The notes: generated from the letters alone by a model not told the origin. A stretch of 64,000 nt of DNA from Rhizobium sp. (GCA_019739215.1 JAHHDR010000025.1:72959-136958); one strand, 5' to 3'; positions 20,893-29,778 are shown, counted from the first letter of the stretch. Translations and numbers: made by a program.

Positions 20893-23334
20893 CTAAACCT
20901 TGATTTTATTCATGTCGGGGTCGAGAAGCGGCCCGAGATGGATCCGCGCCGGCGTGCGTTCCATGGCGACCACCAGTTCGTAGTCGCCCGATTGGAGGAA
21001 GCTGTCAGTAACGCCCTCGGCATTTCGGACATAGCCGTAGCCGATGTTCTTGCCGACCGTGTAGCCATAGCCGCCCGAGGTCAGGTAGCCGACCGTTTCT
21101 CCGTTTCTCAGGATGGTTTCGCGGCCCACCAGGATCACATCGGGATCATCGACGGTGAAGCCCGCGAAAACCTTGATGCGGGGCACTGCCTGCGCGGCTT
21201 CGAGCGCCCGGCGACCGAGGAAGTCGGTGTTCTTGCGGAGCTTGACCGCCCAGCCGAGGCCGGCCTCGAAGGGCGAGTCGTTCGGGGTGATATCAGAGCC
21301 CCAGGCGCGGTAGCCCTTTTCGAGCCGGAGCGATTCCAGCGCGCGGTAGCCCACCGGCCGGATGGCGTACGGCGCGCCTGATGTCATCAGCGCATCGAAG
21401 ATCGCGCCGGTTGCGCCGATCGGCACATGCAGTTCCCAGCCGAGTTCGCCGACATAGGTCACGCGCAGCGCCCGGACGAGGTGGCCGGCGATCGAGAGTT
21501 CGCGGACATGGCCGAAAGGGAACGCTACGTTCGAGACGTCGGCATCGGTAACGGCGGCAAGCACGTCGCGCGCCTTCGGCCCCATCAACGACAGCGTACC
21601 GAAATCCTCGGTGACGTCGGTCACTGTGACGCCGAGACCCTCAGGGATATGATCCTTGATCCAGCCGAGGTCATGCGTGCGGAAGCCGGTGCCTGTGACG
21701 ATGTAGAATTTCTCGTCCTCCAGCCGCGCCACAGTGAGATCCGCCTCGATGCCGCCGCGGGTGTTGAGGAGCTGGGTATAGGTCAACCGGCCGACAGGCT
21801 TGCCGACATCGTTGGCGCAGATCCAGTCGAGCGCCTTGAGCGCTTCCGGCCCGGTCATTTCGTATTTCGAGAAGGAGGACTGGTCGAAGATGCCGACGGC
21901 CTCGCGGACATGGCGATGCTCGTCGCCGACGGCGTCGAACCAGTTCTGGCGGCCCATCGAGTAGATGTCCTTCGGTTCGGTGCCCGCGGGCGCGAACCAG
22001 TTCGGACGCTCCCAGCCGAGCTTGGAGCCGAACACGCCGCCATGCTTCCTGAGGCGCTCGTAGAGCGGCGAGACCACGCGCGGACGGCCGCTCTCATATT
22101 CCTCGTGCGGAAAGCCGATCGTGTAATGCTTGCCATAGGCTTCGAGCGTGCGGTCGAGCACCCATTGCCGGTCGCGGTGCATGCCCGCGAAACGCTTGAT
22201 ATCGACGACCCAGAGGTCGAGCGGCGCCTCGCCGTCGACGACCCACTGCGCGAGCACCCAGCCAGCGCCGCCGCCCGAGGCGATGCCGAAGGCGTTGAAG
22301 CCGGCGCCGACAAACATGTTCCTGCATTCCGGCGCGACGCCGAGGATAAAATTGCCGTCGGGGGTAAAGCTCTCGGGGCCGTTGATCATCTGCTTGACGC
22401 CCGCCGTTTCCAGCGCGGGAATGCGCGCGATCGCCTGTTCCATATGCTGCTCGAAATGGTCGAAATCGTCGTCGAACAGGCGGAAGGCCCAGTCGTCGGG
22501 CACGTCGCCGGTGGTCCAGGGCTGCGGGTTGGGCTCGTAGCCACCCATGACGAGGCCGCCGACCTCTTCCTTGAAATAGGTGCGGCGATCGGGATCGCGG
22601 ATCGTCGGCGCGTTGGTCGAGAGGCCTTCGATCTTCTCGGTGATGACATACTGGTGCTTCACCGGCTGGAGCGGCACGTTGATGCCGGCCATCTCGCCGA
22701 CCTGCCGTGCCCATTGGCCGGCGCAATTGACGACCTTTTCGCAGGCGATGTCGCCGACGCTGGTCTTCACCGCCGTGATGGTGCCTTCCTTGATATCGAA
22801 GCCCGTCACGCGGACATTCTCGAAGAGTTTGGCACCATGCATGCGCGCGCCTTTCGCGAGCGATTGCGTGATGTCGGAGGGGCTCGCCTGGCCATCGGTC
22901 GGCAGCCAACTCGCGCCGACGAGGTCGTCGATATTCATCAGCGGCCACATCGCCTTCACCTCGGCGGGGTTGAGCAGATGCATGTCCATGCCGAAACTCT
23001 TCGCAGTGGTGGCAAGCCGCCGGTATTCGGTCCAGCGGTCCTGGTTTGTCGCTAGCCTGAGGCAGCCGGTCATCTTCCAGCCGGTGGCGAGCCCGGTCTC
23101 GGCTTCCAAGCCCTTGTAGAGATCGACGGAATATTTGAGCACGCGGGTGATCGAGGCGGATGAGCGCAGCTGGCCGACGAGCCCGGCGGCATGCCAGGTC
23201 GAGCCCGAGGTCAAAGTGCCCTGCTCCAGCAGCACGACGTCGGCCTTGTGGTCTCGCGCGAGGTGGTAGGCGGTCGAGCAGCCGATGATGCCGCCGCCGA
23301 TGACGACGATCTGGGCGTGGGATGGCAGGGTCAT
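20893..23334 (-). CDS. FAD-dependent oxidoreductase with GcvT-like folate domain (dimethylglycine/sarcosine dehydrogenase type), copy 2
   Basis: 813 residues, same domain order as copy 1: dinucleotide fold IVVIGGGIIGCSTAYHLA, STWHAAGLVGQL with the FAD-linking His, FAO middle domain (GFNAFGIASGGGAGW), then GcvT-like C-terminal domains (SSFSKYEMTGPEAL, YVGELGWELHVP, ITPNDSPFEAGLGW). The two copies differ throughout, so they probably act on different methylation states or on different steps of one route. It overlaps the upstream kinase-like gene by 4 bases. Substrate specificity cannot be read from sequence. Confidence 0.88.
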   Translation of the reverse strand: MTLPSHAQIVVIGGGIIGCSTAYHLARDHKADVVLLEQGTLTSGSTWHAAGLVGQLRSSASITRVLKYSVDLYKGLEAETGLATGWKMTGCLRLATNQDRWTEYRRLATTAKSFGMDMHLLNPAEVKAMWPLMNIDDLVGASWLPTDGQASPSDITQSLAKGARMHGAKLFENVRVTGFDIKEGTITAVKTSVGDIACEKVVNCAGQWARQVGEMAGINVPLQPVKHQYVITEKIEGLSTNAPTIRDPDRRTYFKEEVGGLVMGGYEPNPQPWTTGDVPDDWAFRLFDDDFDHFEQHMEQAIARIPALETAGVKQMINGPESFTPDGNFILGVAPECRNMFVGAGFNAFGIASGGGAGWVLAQWVVDGEAPLDLWVVDIKRFAGMHRDRQWVLDRTLEAYGKHYTIGFPHEEYESGRPRVVSPLYERLRKHGGVFGSKLGWERPNWFAPAGTEPKDIYSMGRQNWFDAVGDEHRHVREAVGIFDQSSFSKYEMTGPEALKALDWICANDVGKPVGRLTYTQLLNTRGGIEADLTVARLEDEKFYIVTGTGFRTHDLGWIKDHIPEGLGVTVTDVTEDFGTLSLMGPKARDVLAAVTDADVSNVAFPFGHVRELSIAGHLVRALRVTYVGELGWELHVPIGATGAIFDALMTSGAPYAIRPVGYRALESLRLEKGYRAWGSDITPNDSPFEAGLGWAVKLRKNTDFLGRRALEAAQAVPRIKVFAGFTVDDPDVILVGRETILRNGETVGYLTSGGYGYTVGKNIGYGYVRNAEGVTDSFLQSGDYELVVAMERTPARIHLGPLLDPDMNKIKV

Positions 23335-24236
23335 TTGGCGGGTTTCCCGTATGTCGTTCTGTAGTGGTCGAGCACCGTGTCGAGACGGCCCAGGTTTTCC
23401 CGGGTGTAAGCCTCGTAGTCGGCGCCCGGCGCGGAAAGATGGATTTCAGAGACCATGCTCCACATCGCCTCGCGGAGCAGCGACGCGCATTGCATGGCCG
23501 CGAAGGAGTGTTCGACGTCGGGCCCGGGCGTGTTGCCGAAATAGGCCGCGAGGAAGGTCTCGGCCTCGTCGGCCGACATGCCCGCATTCGATGCCGCCCC
23601 GGCGAGGTCGAACATTGCCGTGTTGAAGCCGGCATATTCGAAATCGATCAGCCACAGCCGGTCTCCGTCATCGAGGATGTTGGCGGGCAGCAGGTCGTTG
23701 TGGCCGAAGACGATGGGCAACGGAGTCTGCGCCGCCTCGAGCTCTTCCGCCAGCGCCAGATAGCGTGGAAGTTCGCCCCGCATCCGGCTGTTCCCGGCCT
23801 CGAGACTGCGGGCATAATCGCGGATCACATGGAAGACCCAGAACAGGAAGCCCGGACCACTGACATGCTTCGGCAGTTCGCGGTGGAAACGTCGCAGCAA
23901 TTCGGCGATGCGCAGCCTCTCCCGCACGACGTCGGAGGCGGCATAGGTCCGGGCATCGAGAAAGGCCGAGACCATGACCCCCGGTGCAGCATAGCGCAGT
24001 TCCGGCGCAAACCCTGCCGCATGCGCGGCTCGCGCCGTCATCAGTTCCCGCTCGCGCAGCACGTGATGAAAGGGAAAATCATGGCCGAAGCGAACGACGT
24101 GCCGTCCGCCGGCATCGCGCACGAGATAGCTCTCGTTGCTGATGCCGCCCTTCAGCAGCGCAATTTCGATCGCTCCGTTCCAGCAAGGCAGTGCCCGGAT
24201 GCGGTCTTCCGATGACATTTCGCGGCGGCCTTCCAT
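23331..24236 (-). CDS. Choline kinase/APH-like phosphotransferase (second paralog)
   Basis: 301 residues from the ATG at 24236, which overlaps the permease stop as TAATG; an internal ATG at 24218 is an alternative. The fold markers are GGISNESYLVRDAGGRHVVRFG (nucleotide-binding lobe), FGHNDLLPANIL (catalytic loop with Asp and Asn) and LIDFEYAGFNTAMFDLA (metal-binding Asp). It is the same superfamily as the operon's last gene but clearly diverged from it. Having two such kinases in one operon with a betaine-type transporter suggests that a phosphorylated amino-alcohol is an intermediate, or that two related substrates are used. Confidence 0.82.
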   Translation of the reverse strand: MEGRREMSSEDRIRALPCWNGAIEIALLKGGISNESYLVRDAGGRHVVRFGHDFPFHHVLRERELMTARAAHAAGFAPELRYAAPGVMVSAFLDARTYAASDVVRERLRIAELLRRFHRELPKHVSGPGFLFWVFHVIRDYARSLEAGNSRMRGELPRYLALAEELEAAQTPLPIVFGHNDLLPANILDDGDRLWLIDFEYAGFNTAMFDLAGAASNAGMSADEAETFLAAYFGNTPGPDVEHSFAAMQCASLLREAMWSMVSEIHLSAPGADYEAYTRENLGRLDTVLDHYRTTYGKPAK

Positions 24237-26251
24237 TACGACACCCTCTCCCGCATGCGGGCCGCGCTGGCAGAAATCAGCCGGTCGGCGATGATGGCGA
24301 TGAAGGCGACGGCGAGGCCGGCGACAAGTCCGCGTCCGGTGTCGGCCTTGGTCAGTGCTATATACACTTCCTGGCCGAGGTCGCGGGTGCCGACCAGCGC
24401 GGTAATGACTAGCATCGACAGCGCAAACATGATGGTCTGGTTGATGCCGAGCATGATTTCCGGCAGCGCCAGCTTGAGCCGGATGCGGGTCAGGATCTGC
24501 CAACGCGTGCAGCCCATCGCCCGCCCCGCCTCGATCAGCCGCGGGTCGACCTTCTGCAGTCCCAGCACGGTGTAGCGGATGGCGGGCGCTATCGCATAGG
24601 CGACGACGGCGATCATGGCGGTGAAATCGCCGACCCGGAACAGCATGACGACAGGCATCAGGTAGACGAAGGACGGCAGGGTCTGCAGCGTGTCGATGAC
24701 GACCTGGAGCCAGCGCCAGAGCCGGTCCCGTTCCGCGGCGACGATACCGACCGGAACGCCTATCAGCGCGGCGAACATCACCGATATGCCGCAGAGATAG
24801 ACGGTGATCATCGCCTTCTCCCACTGCCCCGTCGCCGCGATCAGGAAGGAGAGAATGCCTGATGTCAGCGCCAGCCGGATACCGCCGAGGCGCCATCCCG
24901 CAAAGGCCAGCATGGCCACCACGCCCAGCCAGGGCAGGCTGCCGAGCAGTCGCTTGAAAGGAATGAGGATATTGAGCAGGATCAGGTTCTTGAACGCCTC
25001 GAGCGCATCGAAGAAGTTGATATTGATCCAGCGCACCACCTCCGACCAGAACGTGCCGGTGGAGAGCGTCAACGCGTCGGGATAGGTCTGCAATGCCGGC
25101 AGGACAAGGCCGAGCAATGCGGCACCGAGGACGATGCCAAGGCCGGCCAGCAGATAGGCATGGCGTGCAGCCAGCCCTCTCGCCTGTTGGGCACCTCCCG
25201 GCCGGGCCGCCTTGTCGGCATAGGCCTGGCTGAGACGGTCGAGCGCGACGGCGAGAGCGACGATGGCCAGGCCCGATTCGAGGCCGGCGCCGAAATCGAG
25301 GCGGCGCAGGGCCGCCAGCACGTCGAAGCCGAGCCCGCCCGCGCCTATCATCGAGGCGATGATCACCATGTTGAGCGACAGCATGATCACCTGGTTGACC
25401 CCGACCATCAGGCTGTCCTTGGCCGACGGGACCATGATCCGCCACGTCATCTGCCGGCGCGAGCAGCCGACCATGACGCCGAGATCACGGATCTCCGACG
25501 GCACCGAGCGCAGCGAAAGGATCGTCACACGCGCCATCGGCGGCAAGGCATAGATCAGCGTCGCGACGATCGCAGCGGTCGGCCCGAAGCCGAAGAAGAA
25601 CAGGACCGGCACGAGATAGGCGAAAACCGGGATCGTCTGCATGAGATCGAGAATCGGCACCAGCGCCCGCTCGAACAGCGGCCAGCGATAGGCCGCCAGC
25701 CCCAGCAGCAGGCCGGCCACGACCCCGATGGGCACGGCCACGACAATGGAGGCGAGCGTGATCATGGCGCTGCCCCACTGGCCGAAGACCGCGAGGAACC
25801 CGAAGCACAGCCCAACCAGAAGCGCGAGCCGGGCACCGCCGGCGTGCAGGCCGATCAGGACGACGACGGCGATCACCGCGACCCATGAGACGGGCGGCAG
25901 CATCTGTATTGCGCTTGAGCCCTGTCCGGACAGAAGGCCGGTATGCAGCAGGCTGAGCGCGATCCGGTAGGGCACGTCGATGACGGCGGCGACAAAGCGC
26001 GTCAGGTCCGTGAAGGTGAAGAGACCGAAGCTCGCTTCGTCGACGAGCCACCGGGTGGCACTGCCCAGCCATCGTGCCGCGGGTATCCGCCAGGCGGCGG
26101 GGTAGTCGAAGGCCCATCTGGCGACGGGCTCGGCGAGTTGCCAGAACAGGATGAAGGCAGCCGCCGCGACAGCCCAGACCACCACGCCGCCGATCCTGTC
26201 ACCAAGCGGTGATGCGCTGGACTCGGCGAATGTCTGCACGGAGGAGCTCAT
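24236..26251 (-). CDS. ABC transporter permease, double ProW-type (glycine betaine/proline family)
   Basis: 671 residues, about twice the length of a single ProW/OpuAB permease. Two inner-membrane BPD-type domains are visible in tandem. The first has its EAA-like loop near residue 275 (IRDLGVMVGCSRRQMTWRI then SLMVGVNQVIM). The second has it near residue 580 (LIEAGRAMGCTRWQILTRI then IMLGINQTIMF). Both share the MQTIPVFAYLVPV / LQTLPSFVYLMPV segment. The protein may form the whole membrane channel alone. It starts 3 bases after the ATPase stop and overlaps the next gene by 1 base. The start MSSSVQTF at 26251 gives a plausible cytosolic lead. Confidence 0.9.
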   Translation of the reverse strand: MSSSVQTFAESSASPLGDRIGGVVVWAVAAAAFILFWQLAEPVARWAFDYPAAWRIPAARWLGSATRWLVDEASFGLFTFTDLTRFVAAVIDVPYRIALSLLHTGLLSGQGSSAIQMLPPVSWVAVIAVVVLIGLHAGGARLALLVGLCFGFLAVFGQWGSAMITLASIVVAVPIGVVAGLLLGLAAYRWPLFERALVPILDLMQTIPVFAYLVPVLFFFGFGPTAAIVATLIYALPPMARVTILSLRSVPSEIRDLGVMVGCSRRQMTWRIMVPSAKDSLMVGVNQVIMLSLNMVIIASMIGAGGLGFDVLAALRRLDFGAGLESGLAIVALAVALDRLSQAYADKAARPGGAQQARGLAARHAYLLAGLGIVLGAALLGLVLPALQTYPDALTLSTGTFWSEVVRWININFFDALEAFKNLILLNILIPFKRLLGSLPWLGVVAMLAFAGWRLGGIRLALTSGILSFLIAATGQWEKAMITVYLCGISVMFAALIGVPVGIVAAERDRLWRWLQVVIDTLQTLPSFVYLMPVVMLFRVGDFTAMIAVVAYAIAPAIRYTVLGLQKVDPRLIEAGRAMGCTRWQILTRIRLKLALPEIMLGINQTIMFALSMLVITALVGTRDLGQEVYIALTKADTGRGLVAGLAVAFIAIIADRLISASAARMRERVS

Positions 26252-26254
26252 GGT

Positions 26255-27274
26255 TCAGCCCCGCATCATCATGTCGACGACATCGGCACGGCGCAGGATA
26301 CCAATCACCGTGTCGTCGCCATAGGTGACGCCGATCGCATCCTCACCCCTCGCGAACAGCGGTGCGGCCTCCGCGACCGGCGCATTGGCCCTGATGCGGG
26401 TCACGGGCGCAGCCCCGTTCGCCGGCTGCATCAGCGACACCACCTTGACGACCTTGGCGCGTGCGACGCTGCGGGTGAACTCCGCCACATAGGGTGTGGC
26501 CGGACTGAGGACCAGGTCTTCGGGCGTGCCGGCCTGGACGATCTCCCCGTCCTTCATGATGGCGATGCGGTCGGCGAGTCGGATCGCCTCGTCGAAATCG
26601 TGGGTGATGAAGACGATGGTCTTCTTCAGCACTGATTGCAGGCGCAGGAATTCGTCCTGCATTTCCCGTCGGATCAAGGGGTCGAGCGCCGAGAACGGCT
26701 CGTCGAGAAACCAGAGTTCCGGTTCCACCGCGAGCGAGCGGGCAATGCCGACGCGCTGCTGCTGGCCGCCGGAGAGTTCCCTGGGATAGGCGGCCTCCCT
26801 GCCGGCCAGCCCCACAAGCTCGATCATCCCTAAGGCACGTTCGATGCGCTGCGCCTTGGCCACGCCCTGGATTGCGAGCGGGAACGCAACATTGTCGAGC
26901 ACGGTCAGATGCGGCAGCAGGGCGAAATGCTGGAACACCATGCCCATCTGGTGGCGGCGGATGTCGATCATCCGCGCTTCGTCCGCCGCGAGCAGGTTCT
27001 CGCCGTTGAACAGGATTTCGCCGGACGTCGGCTCGATGAGGCGCGACAGGCAGCGCACCAGGGTCGACTTTCCCGATCCGGACAGGCCCATGATGACGAA
27101 GATCTCGCCGGCCCGGACTTCAAGGTTGACGTCCCGGACCGCGCCCACCAGCCCGGCTGCGCGCAGGTCCTCCCCAGTCGGCCGGTGCCCCGCGGTGCCG
27201 GCTGCGTCTCCGGCGACCGAACCGAATATCTTCCAGACGTCCCGGCAGATGAGTTTGGCTTCGGCAGAGGTCAT
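26255..27274 (-). CDS. ABC transporter ATP-binding protein (ProV/OpuAA type)
   Basis: 339 residues. Walker A GLSGSGKSTLVRCL near residue 70, Q-loop MVFQHFALLPH, signature LSGGQQQRVGIARSL, Walker B LWFLDEPFSALDPLIR and H-loop FITHDFDEAI. A ProV-like N-terminal extension (about 30 residues with GDAAGTAGHRPTGEDLRAAG) and a partial CBS region at the C-terminus (GVTYGDDTVIGILRRADVVD) place it in the glycine-betaine/proline subgroup, where the CBS pair senses ionic strength. It lies between the binding protein (102-base gap) and the permease (3-base gap). Confidence 0.93.
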   Translation of the reverse strand: MTSAEAKLICRDVWKIFGSVAGDAAGTAGHRPTGEDLRAAGLVGAVRDVNLEVRAGEIFVIMGLSGSGKSTLVRCLSRLIEPTSGEILFNGENLLAADEARMIDIRRHQMGMVFQHFALLPHLTVLDNVAFPLAIQGVAKAQRIERALGMIELVGLAGREAAYPRELSGGQQQRVGIARSLAVEPELWFLDEPFSALDPLIRREMQDEFLRLQSVLKKTIVFITHDFDEAIRLADRIAIMKDGEIVQAGTPEDLVLSPATPYVAEFTRSVARAKVVKVVSLMQPANGAAPVTRIRANAPVAEAAPLFARGEDAIGVTYGDDTVIGILRRADVVDMMMRG

Positions 27275-27376
27275 TGATCAGGTCGCGTGGCATCGTGCAG
27301 CCGGAGGGGCCGCATCTCGTTGGGCTCTGGCGGTCTTCGCGACGTTTCGCCGCGAAGACCGGATCGGACTTGCTTT

Positions 27377-28342
27377 CTACCTCTTGATCCACTCGGACCA
27401 GCGCGCCTCATTCGCGCCCATCCATTCGGCGACGACGTCGGGAACCTTCTTGCCCTCGAGGTCGACCTTGGTGATCATCGCGCCCATTTCATCATTGTTG
27501 ATGTTGAACGCCTTGATCGCCTTATAGGCGCCGGGCCACTTGTCCTTGACGCCGGCCCAGCCGACTTTCCAGATCGGCCCGAACGGCTTGCCGCAATCAT
27601 AGGCGGCATCGGGGTTCAGGCCTGTCGCCGCATCAGCGTAGCATTCCTTGGAATAGGCCGGGAACTCGACCCATTCGCCCTTGTATTTTGCCGGCGCCCA
27701 GTGTGGCGCGTAAATCCAGAGCAGGATCGGCGCCTTGCGCTGATAGGCGCTCTCGAGTTCGGCAAAGAGCGCCGCGTCGGTGCCGGCATGGATCACTTCG
27801 AAGGGAAGGCCGAGCGCTTCGACGCGTTCGTCGTCGAAGCCGCCCCAGGTCACCGGGCCACCGAGATAGCGACCCTTGGGCGCCGTCTCAGGAATGGCAA
27901 ATGCCTCGGCGCATTTCTCATCCTTCAGCGCTTCCCAATTAGGCAGGCCCGGGCACTTTTCCTTCATATAGTCCGGATACCACCACTCTTCCTTGGCCTG
28001 CATGCCGGTCTCGCCGAAATTCTCGACCTTGCCGGTGGCTGTGGCGGCATCCATCGCGTCGCGACCCGTGGTTTCCCACATTTCCATGGCGACATGCAGG
28101 TCGCCGTTCTCGAGGCCCGCGAATTGCGCGAGGTAGTCGGCCTGGACATACTCGATCGAATAGCCGGCCTTCTTCAGCACCTCGCCCATGATTTCGGTCG
28201 TGATCAGCTGGCCCGTCCAGTCATGCAGCGTCAGCTTGATCGGATCGGGTGATTCCTGCGCCCTTGCAGGCGCGAAGGTGAGTGCGGCGGAGACGCAGAG
28301 CGCCGCAGCCATGGTTCTGCAAATAGTCCTGGTTCTGAACAT
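27377..28342 (-). CDS. ABC transporter substrate-binding protein (glycine betaine/proline, OpuAC type)
   Basis: 321 residues from the ATG at 28342, preceded by a GGGAGA ribosome site; a longer open frame upstream has no site. The signal peptide (residues 1-29, ending APARA) precedes an OpuAC domain: IKLTLHDWTGQLITTEIMGEVL, YVQADYLAQFAGLENGDLHVAMEMWE, and several tryptophans (for example EEWWYPDY, YAPHWAP) of the kind that form the aromatic cage for quaternary ammonium ligands. It is the first gene of the minus-strand operon. Ligand class (betaine-like) is inferred from family; the exact ligand is unknown. Confidence 0.9.
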   Translation of the reverse strand: MFRTRTICRTMAAALCVSAALTFAPARAQESPDPIKLTLHDWTGQLITTEIMGEVLKKAGYSIEYVQADYLAQFAGLENGDLHVAMEMWETTGRDAMDAATATGKVENFGETGMQAKEEWWYPDYMKEKCPGLPNWEALKDEKCAEAFAIPETAPKGRYLGGPVTWGGFDDERVEALGLPFEVIHAGTDAALFAELESAYQRKAPILLWIYAPHWAPAKYKGEWVEFPAYSKECYADAATGLNPDAAYDCGKPFGPIWKVGWAGVKDKWPGAYKAIKAFNINNDEMGAMITKVDLEGKKVPDVVAEWMGANEARWSEWIKR

Positions 28343-28565
28343 GCGAGATCTCCCAGTCGCACCGAATGAACTCGTTCCCGCGCAACCCGGCCGTTCCCGT
28401 GATTTTTTTGTGAGGCCGATTGCGCCCCGCCAATCTCTCGCGCACTTCACCGGCTGTCAACCATGGCATGTGGTCTTTTTTGCTTTTTTGACCGATTATG
28501 GGGAATTGTTGCGGGCCGCCTCAGTTCGGATTAAGAGTGACGTTGAAGGGGCCGCAGGCAGGCAG
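28343..28565. promoter_or_regulatory. Divergent control region between binding-protein operon and DeoR regulator
   Basis: The 223 bases between the two divergent genes hold unusual T-tracts for this GC-rich DNA: T7 at 28403-28409, and a perfect tandem 8-bp repeat CTTTTTTG at 28475-28482 and 28483-28490. Placed upstream of the DeoR gene and the seven-gene operon, they are reasonable candidates for the DeoR-type operator or for promoter-bending tracts. No -35/-10 pair stands out clearly on either strand. Confidence 0.4.
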
Positions 28566-29333
28566 ATGAACCACTCGAAACGACATCGCGCTATACTCAA
28601 TCTACTCCAGCAGGACGGGACGGTGACGATCGCCGACCTCGCGCGCCGTCTTGACGTGTCGCTCGAGACCGTCCGCCGCGACATCAAGCCGCTCGCGAGC
28701 GAAGGCGCGATCCTGAAGATGCATGGCGCGATCAGCCTGCCCTCGGTGATCGGTGAGGCTCCGTTCGAGCGGCGGATGCGGGAGAACAGCGACGCCAAGA
28801 GGGCGATCGCCGCGGCGATGGCCACCACCGTGCGCGACGGCGATTCCATCATGCTCGATACCGGAACCACGACCAGCTTCCTGGCGCGCGAACTGCTGGG
28901 TCACCGGCGGCTTACAGTAATCACCAATTCCTCCGACATCGCCCGCACCCTGTCGACGGTCAACGACAACCGGGTCTACATGGCGGGCGGAGAACTGCGG
29001 AGCGACAATGGCGCCGCATTCGGGGTCACTGCGATCGAATTCGTCAGCCGCTTCAGCGTCAGCCATTCGGTCATTTCGACGGGTGCGATCGATGCGCTCG
29101 GCGGGATCATGGATTTCGATTTAGAGGAGGCCGAGTTCGCGCGCATGGTGCTGTCGTGCGGGCGGCGTACGGTGGCGATCACCGATCACAGCAAGTTCGG
29201 CCGCCAGGGGCTTGTGAAGGTCTGTGATTTCTCGGCCATCGGCGAGATCATCACCGACCAGTCGCCACCGCCGCATATTCTCAGGGCGCTCGAGGCCGCC
29301 TCGGTCCGGTTGACGCTCGCCGGGACGATCTGA
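28566..29333 (+). CDS. DeoR/GlpR family transcriptional regulator
   Basis: 255 residues. N-terminal winged helix-turn-helix: HRAILNLLQQDGTVTIADLARRLDVSLETVRRDI near residues 7-40, the classic DeoR signature. The C-terminal DeoRC sugar-phosphate-sensor-like domain includes IMLDTGTTTSFLAREL, VITNSSDIARTL, VYMAGGELR and AITDHSKFGRQG. The ATG at 28566 matches the usual domain start. Members generally repress and are released by a phosphorylated ligand, which fits the two kinases in the divergent operon; that link is inference. Confidence 0.9.
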   Translation: MNHSKRHRAILNLLQQDGTVTIADLARRLDVSLETVRRDIKPLASEGAILKMHGAISLPSVIGEAPFERRMRENSDAKRAIAAAMATTVRDGDSIMLDTGTTTSFLARELLGHRRLTVITNSSDIARTLSTVNDNRVYMAGGELRSDNGAAFGVTAIEFVSRFSVSHSVISTGAIDALGGIMDFDLEEAEFARMVLSCGRRTVAITDHSKFGRQGLVKVCDFSAIGEIITDQSPPPHILRALEAASVRLTLAGTI

Positions 29334-29342
29334 CGACCAGCG

Positions 29343-29480
29343 GTGTGGTGCCGCCTGCCAGCCCTATATGAAGACGTCGTAGACTGGTCAGGCGACGACT
29401 CCCAGACGATCTTCAACCTCGGCAAAGGCGACAAACTCGTGCTCCATGGCGTGGATCGGGCAGATTTTATCGCGGCGAGT
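29343..29480 (+). other. Possible remnant of a calcium-binding (RTX-like) C-terminal tail
   Basis: One frame reads DVVDWSGDDSQTIFNLGKGD then KLVLHGVDRADFIAAS, which resembles the end of beta-roll, type-I-secreted proteins. There is no start with a ribosome site and no upstream partner, and the stretch lies between the DeoR stop and the convergent 66-codon ORF. It may be a fossil or chance. Confidence 0.2.
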
Positions 29481-29487
29481 CATACCT

Positions 29488-29688
29488 TTAATACCAGATG
29501 CGGCCGTGCTGGTCCCCATCTCCACTATTCGGCGATTTCCCGAAGAACTCGCTGATCCGCTGCATCAGGTTGGGCGTGGAAGGCGTCTCGCCGATATCGA
29601 TGCCATAGATCGGACCGCTCTTCGGCCATGTCTCAAGCCCTGCCAGCGGATGGGTGGGGCGCTGTTCAAAGGAAGCGGTCTGGGTCAT
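29488..29688 (-). CDS. Small hypothetical protein, 66 residues
   Basis: The ATG at 29688 has a strong GAGGAGA ribosome site 6 bases upstream, the main reason to call it real. The protein (starts MTQTASFEQRPTHPLAG, ends GDGDQHGRIWY) has no membrane segment or signal peptide, and is rich in Pro, Gly and charged residues. It follows cobM by 90 bases on the same strand and could be the last gene of the cob transcript. I do not recognise the family. Confidence 0.55.
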   Translation of the reverse strand: MTQTASFEQRPTHPLAGLETWPKSGPIYGIDIGETPSTPNLMQRISEFFGKSPNSGDGDQHGRIWY

Positions 29689-29778
29689 CAAGCGGTCTCC
29701 TCATGCGAAGTCACCGCCAAACGGCCGGACTGCGACAAGGTTCCGCCTGCTCTCACTCAAATCGGAGACATGCGCGTT

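Noticed and set aside
19207..23055. Long plus-strand frames (724 and 542 codons) opposite the two dehydrogenase genes
   Set aside because: They are antisense to strongly conserved FAD/GcvT enzymes, have no domain character, and arise from the third-position GC bias of high-GC DNA.
23331..25445. A 704-codon frame running from the permease region into the kinase-like gene
   Set aside because: The upstream 400 codons are the shifted frame of the permease. Only the part from 24236 has kinase motifs and a coupled start.
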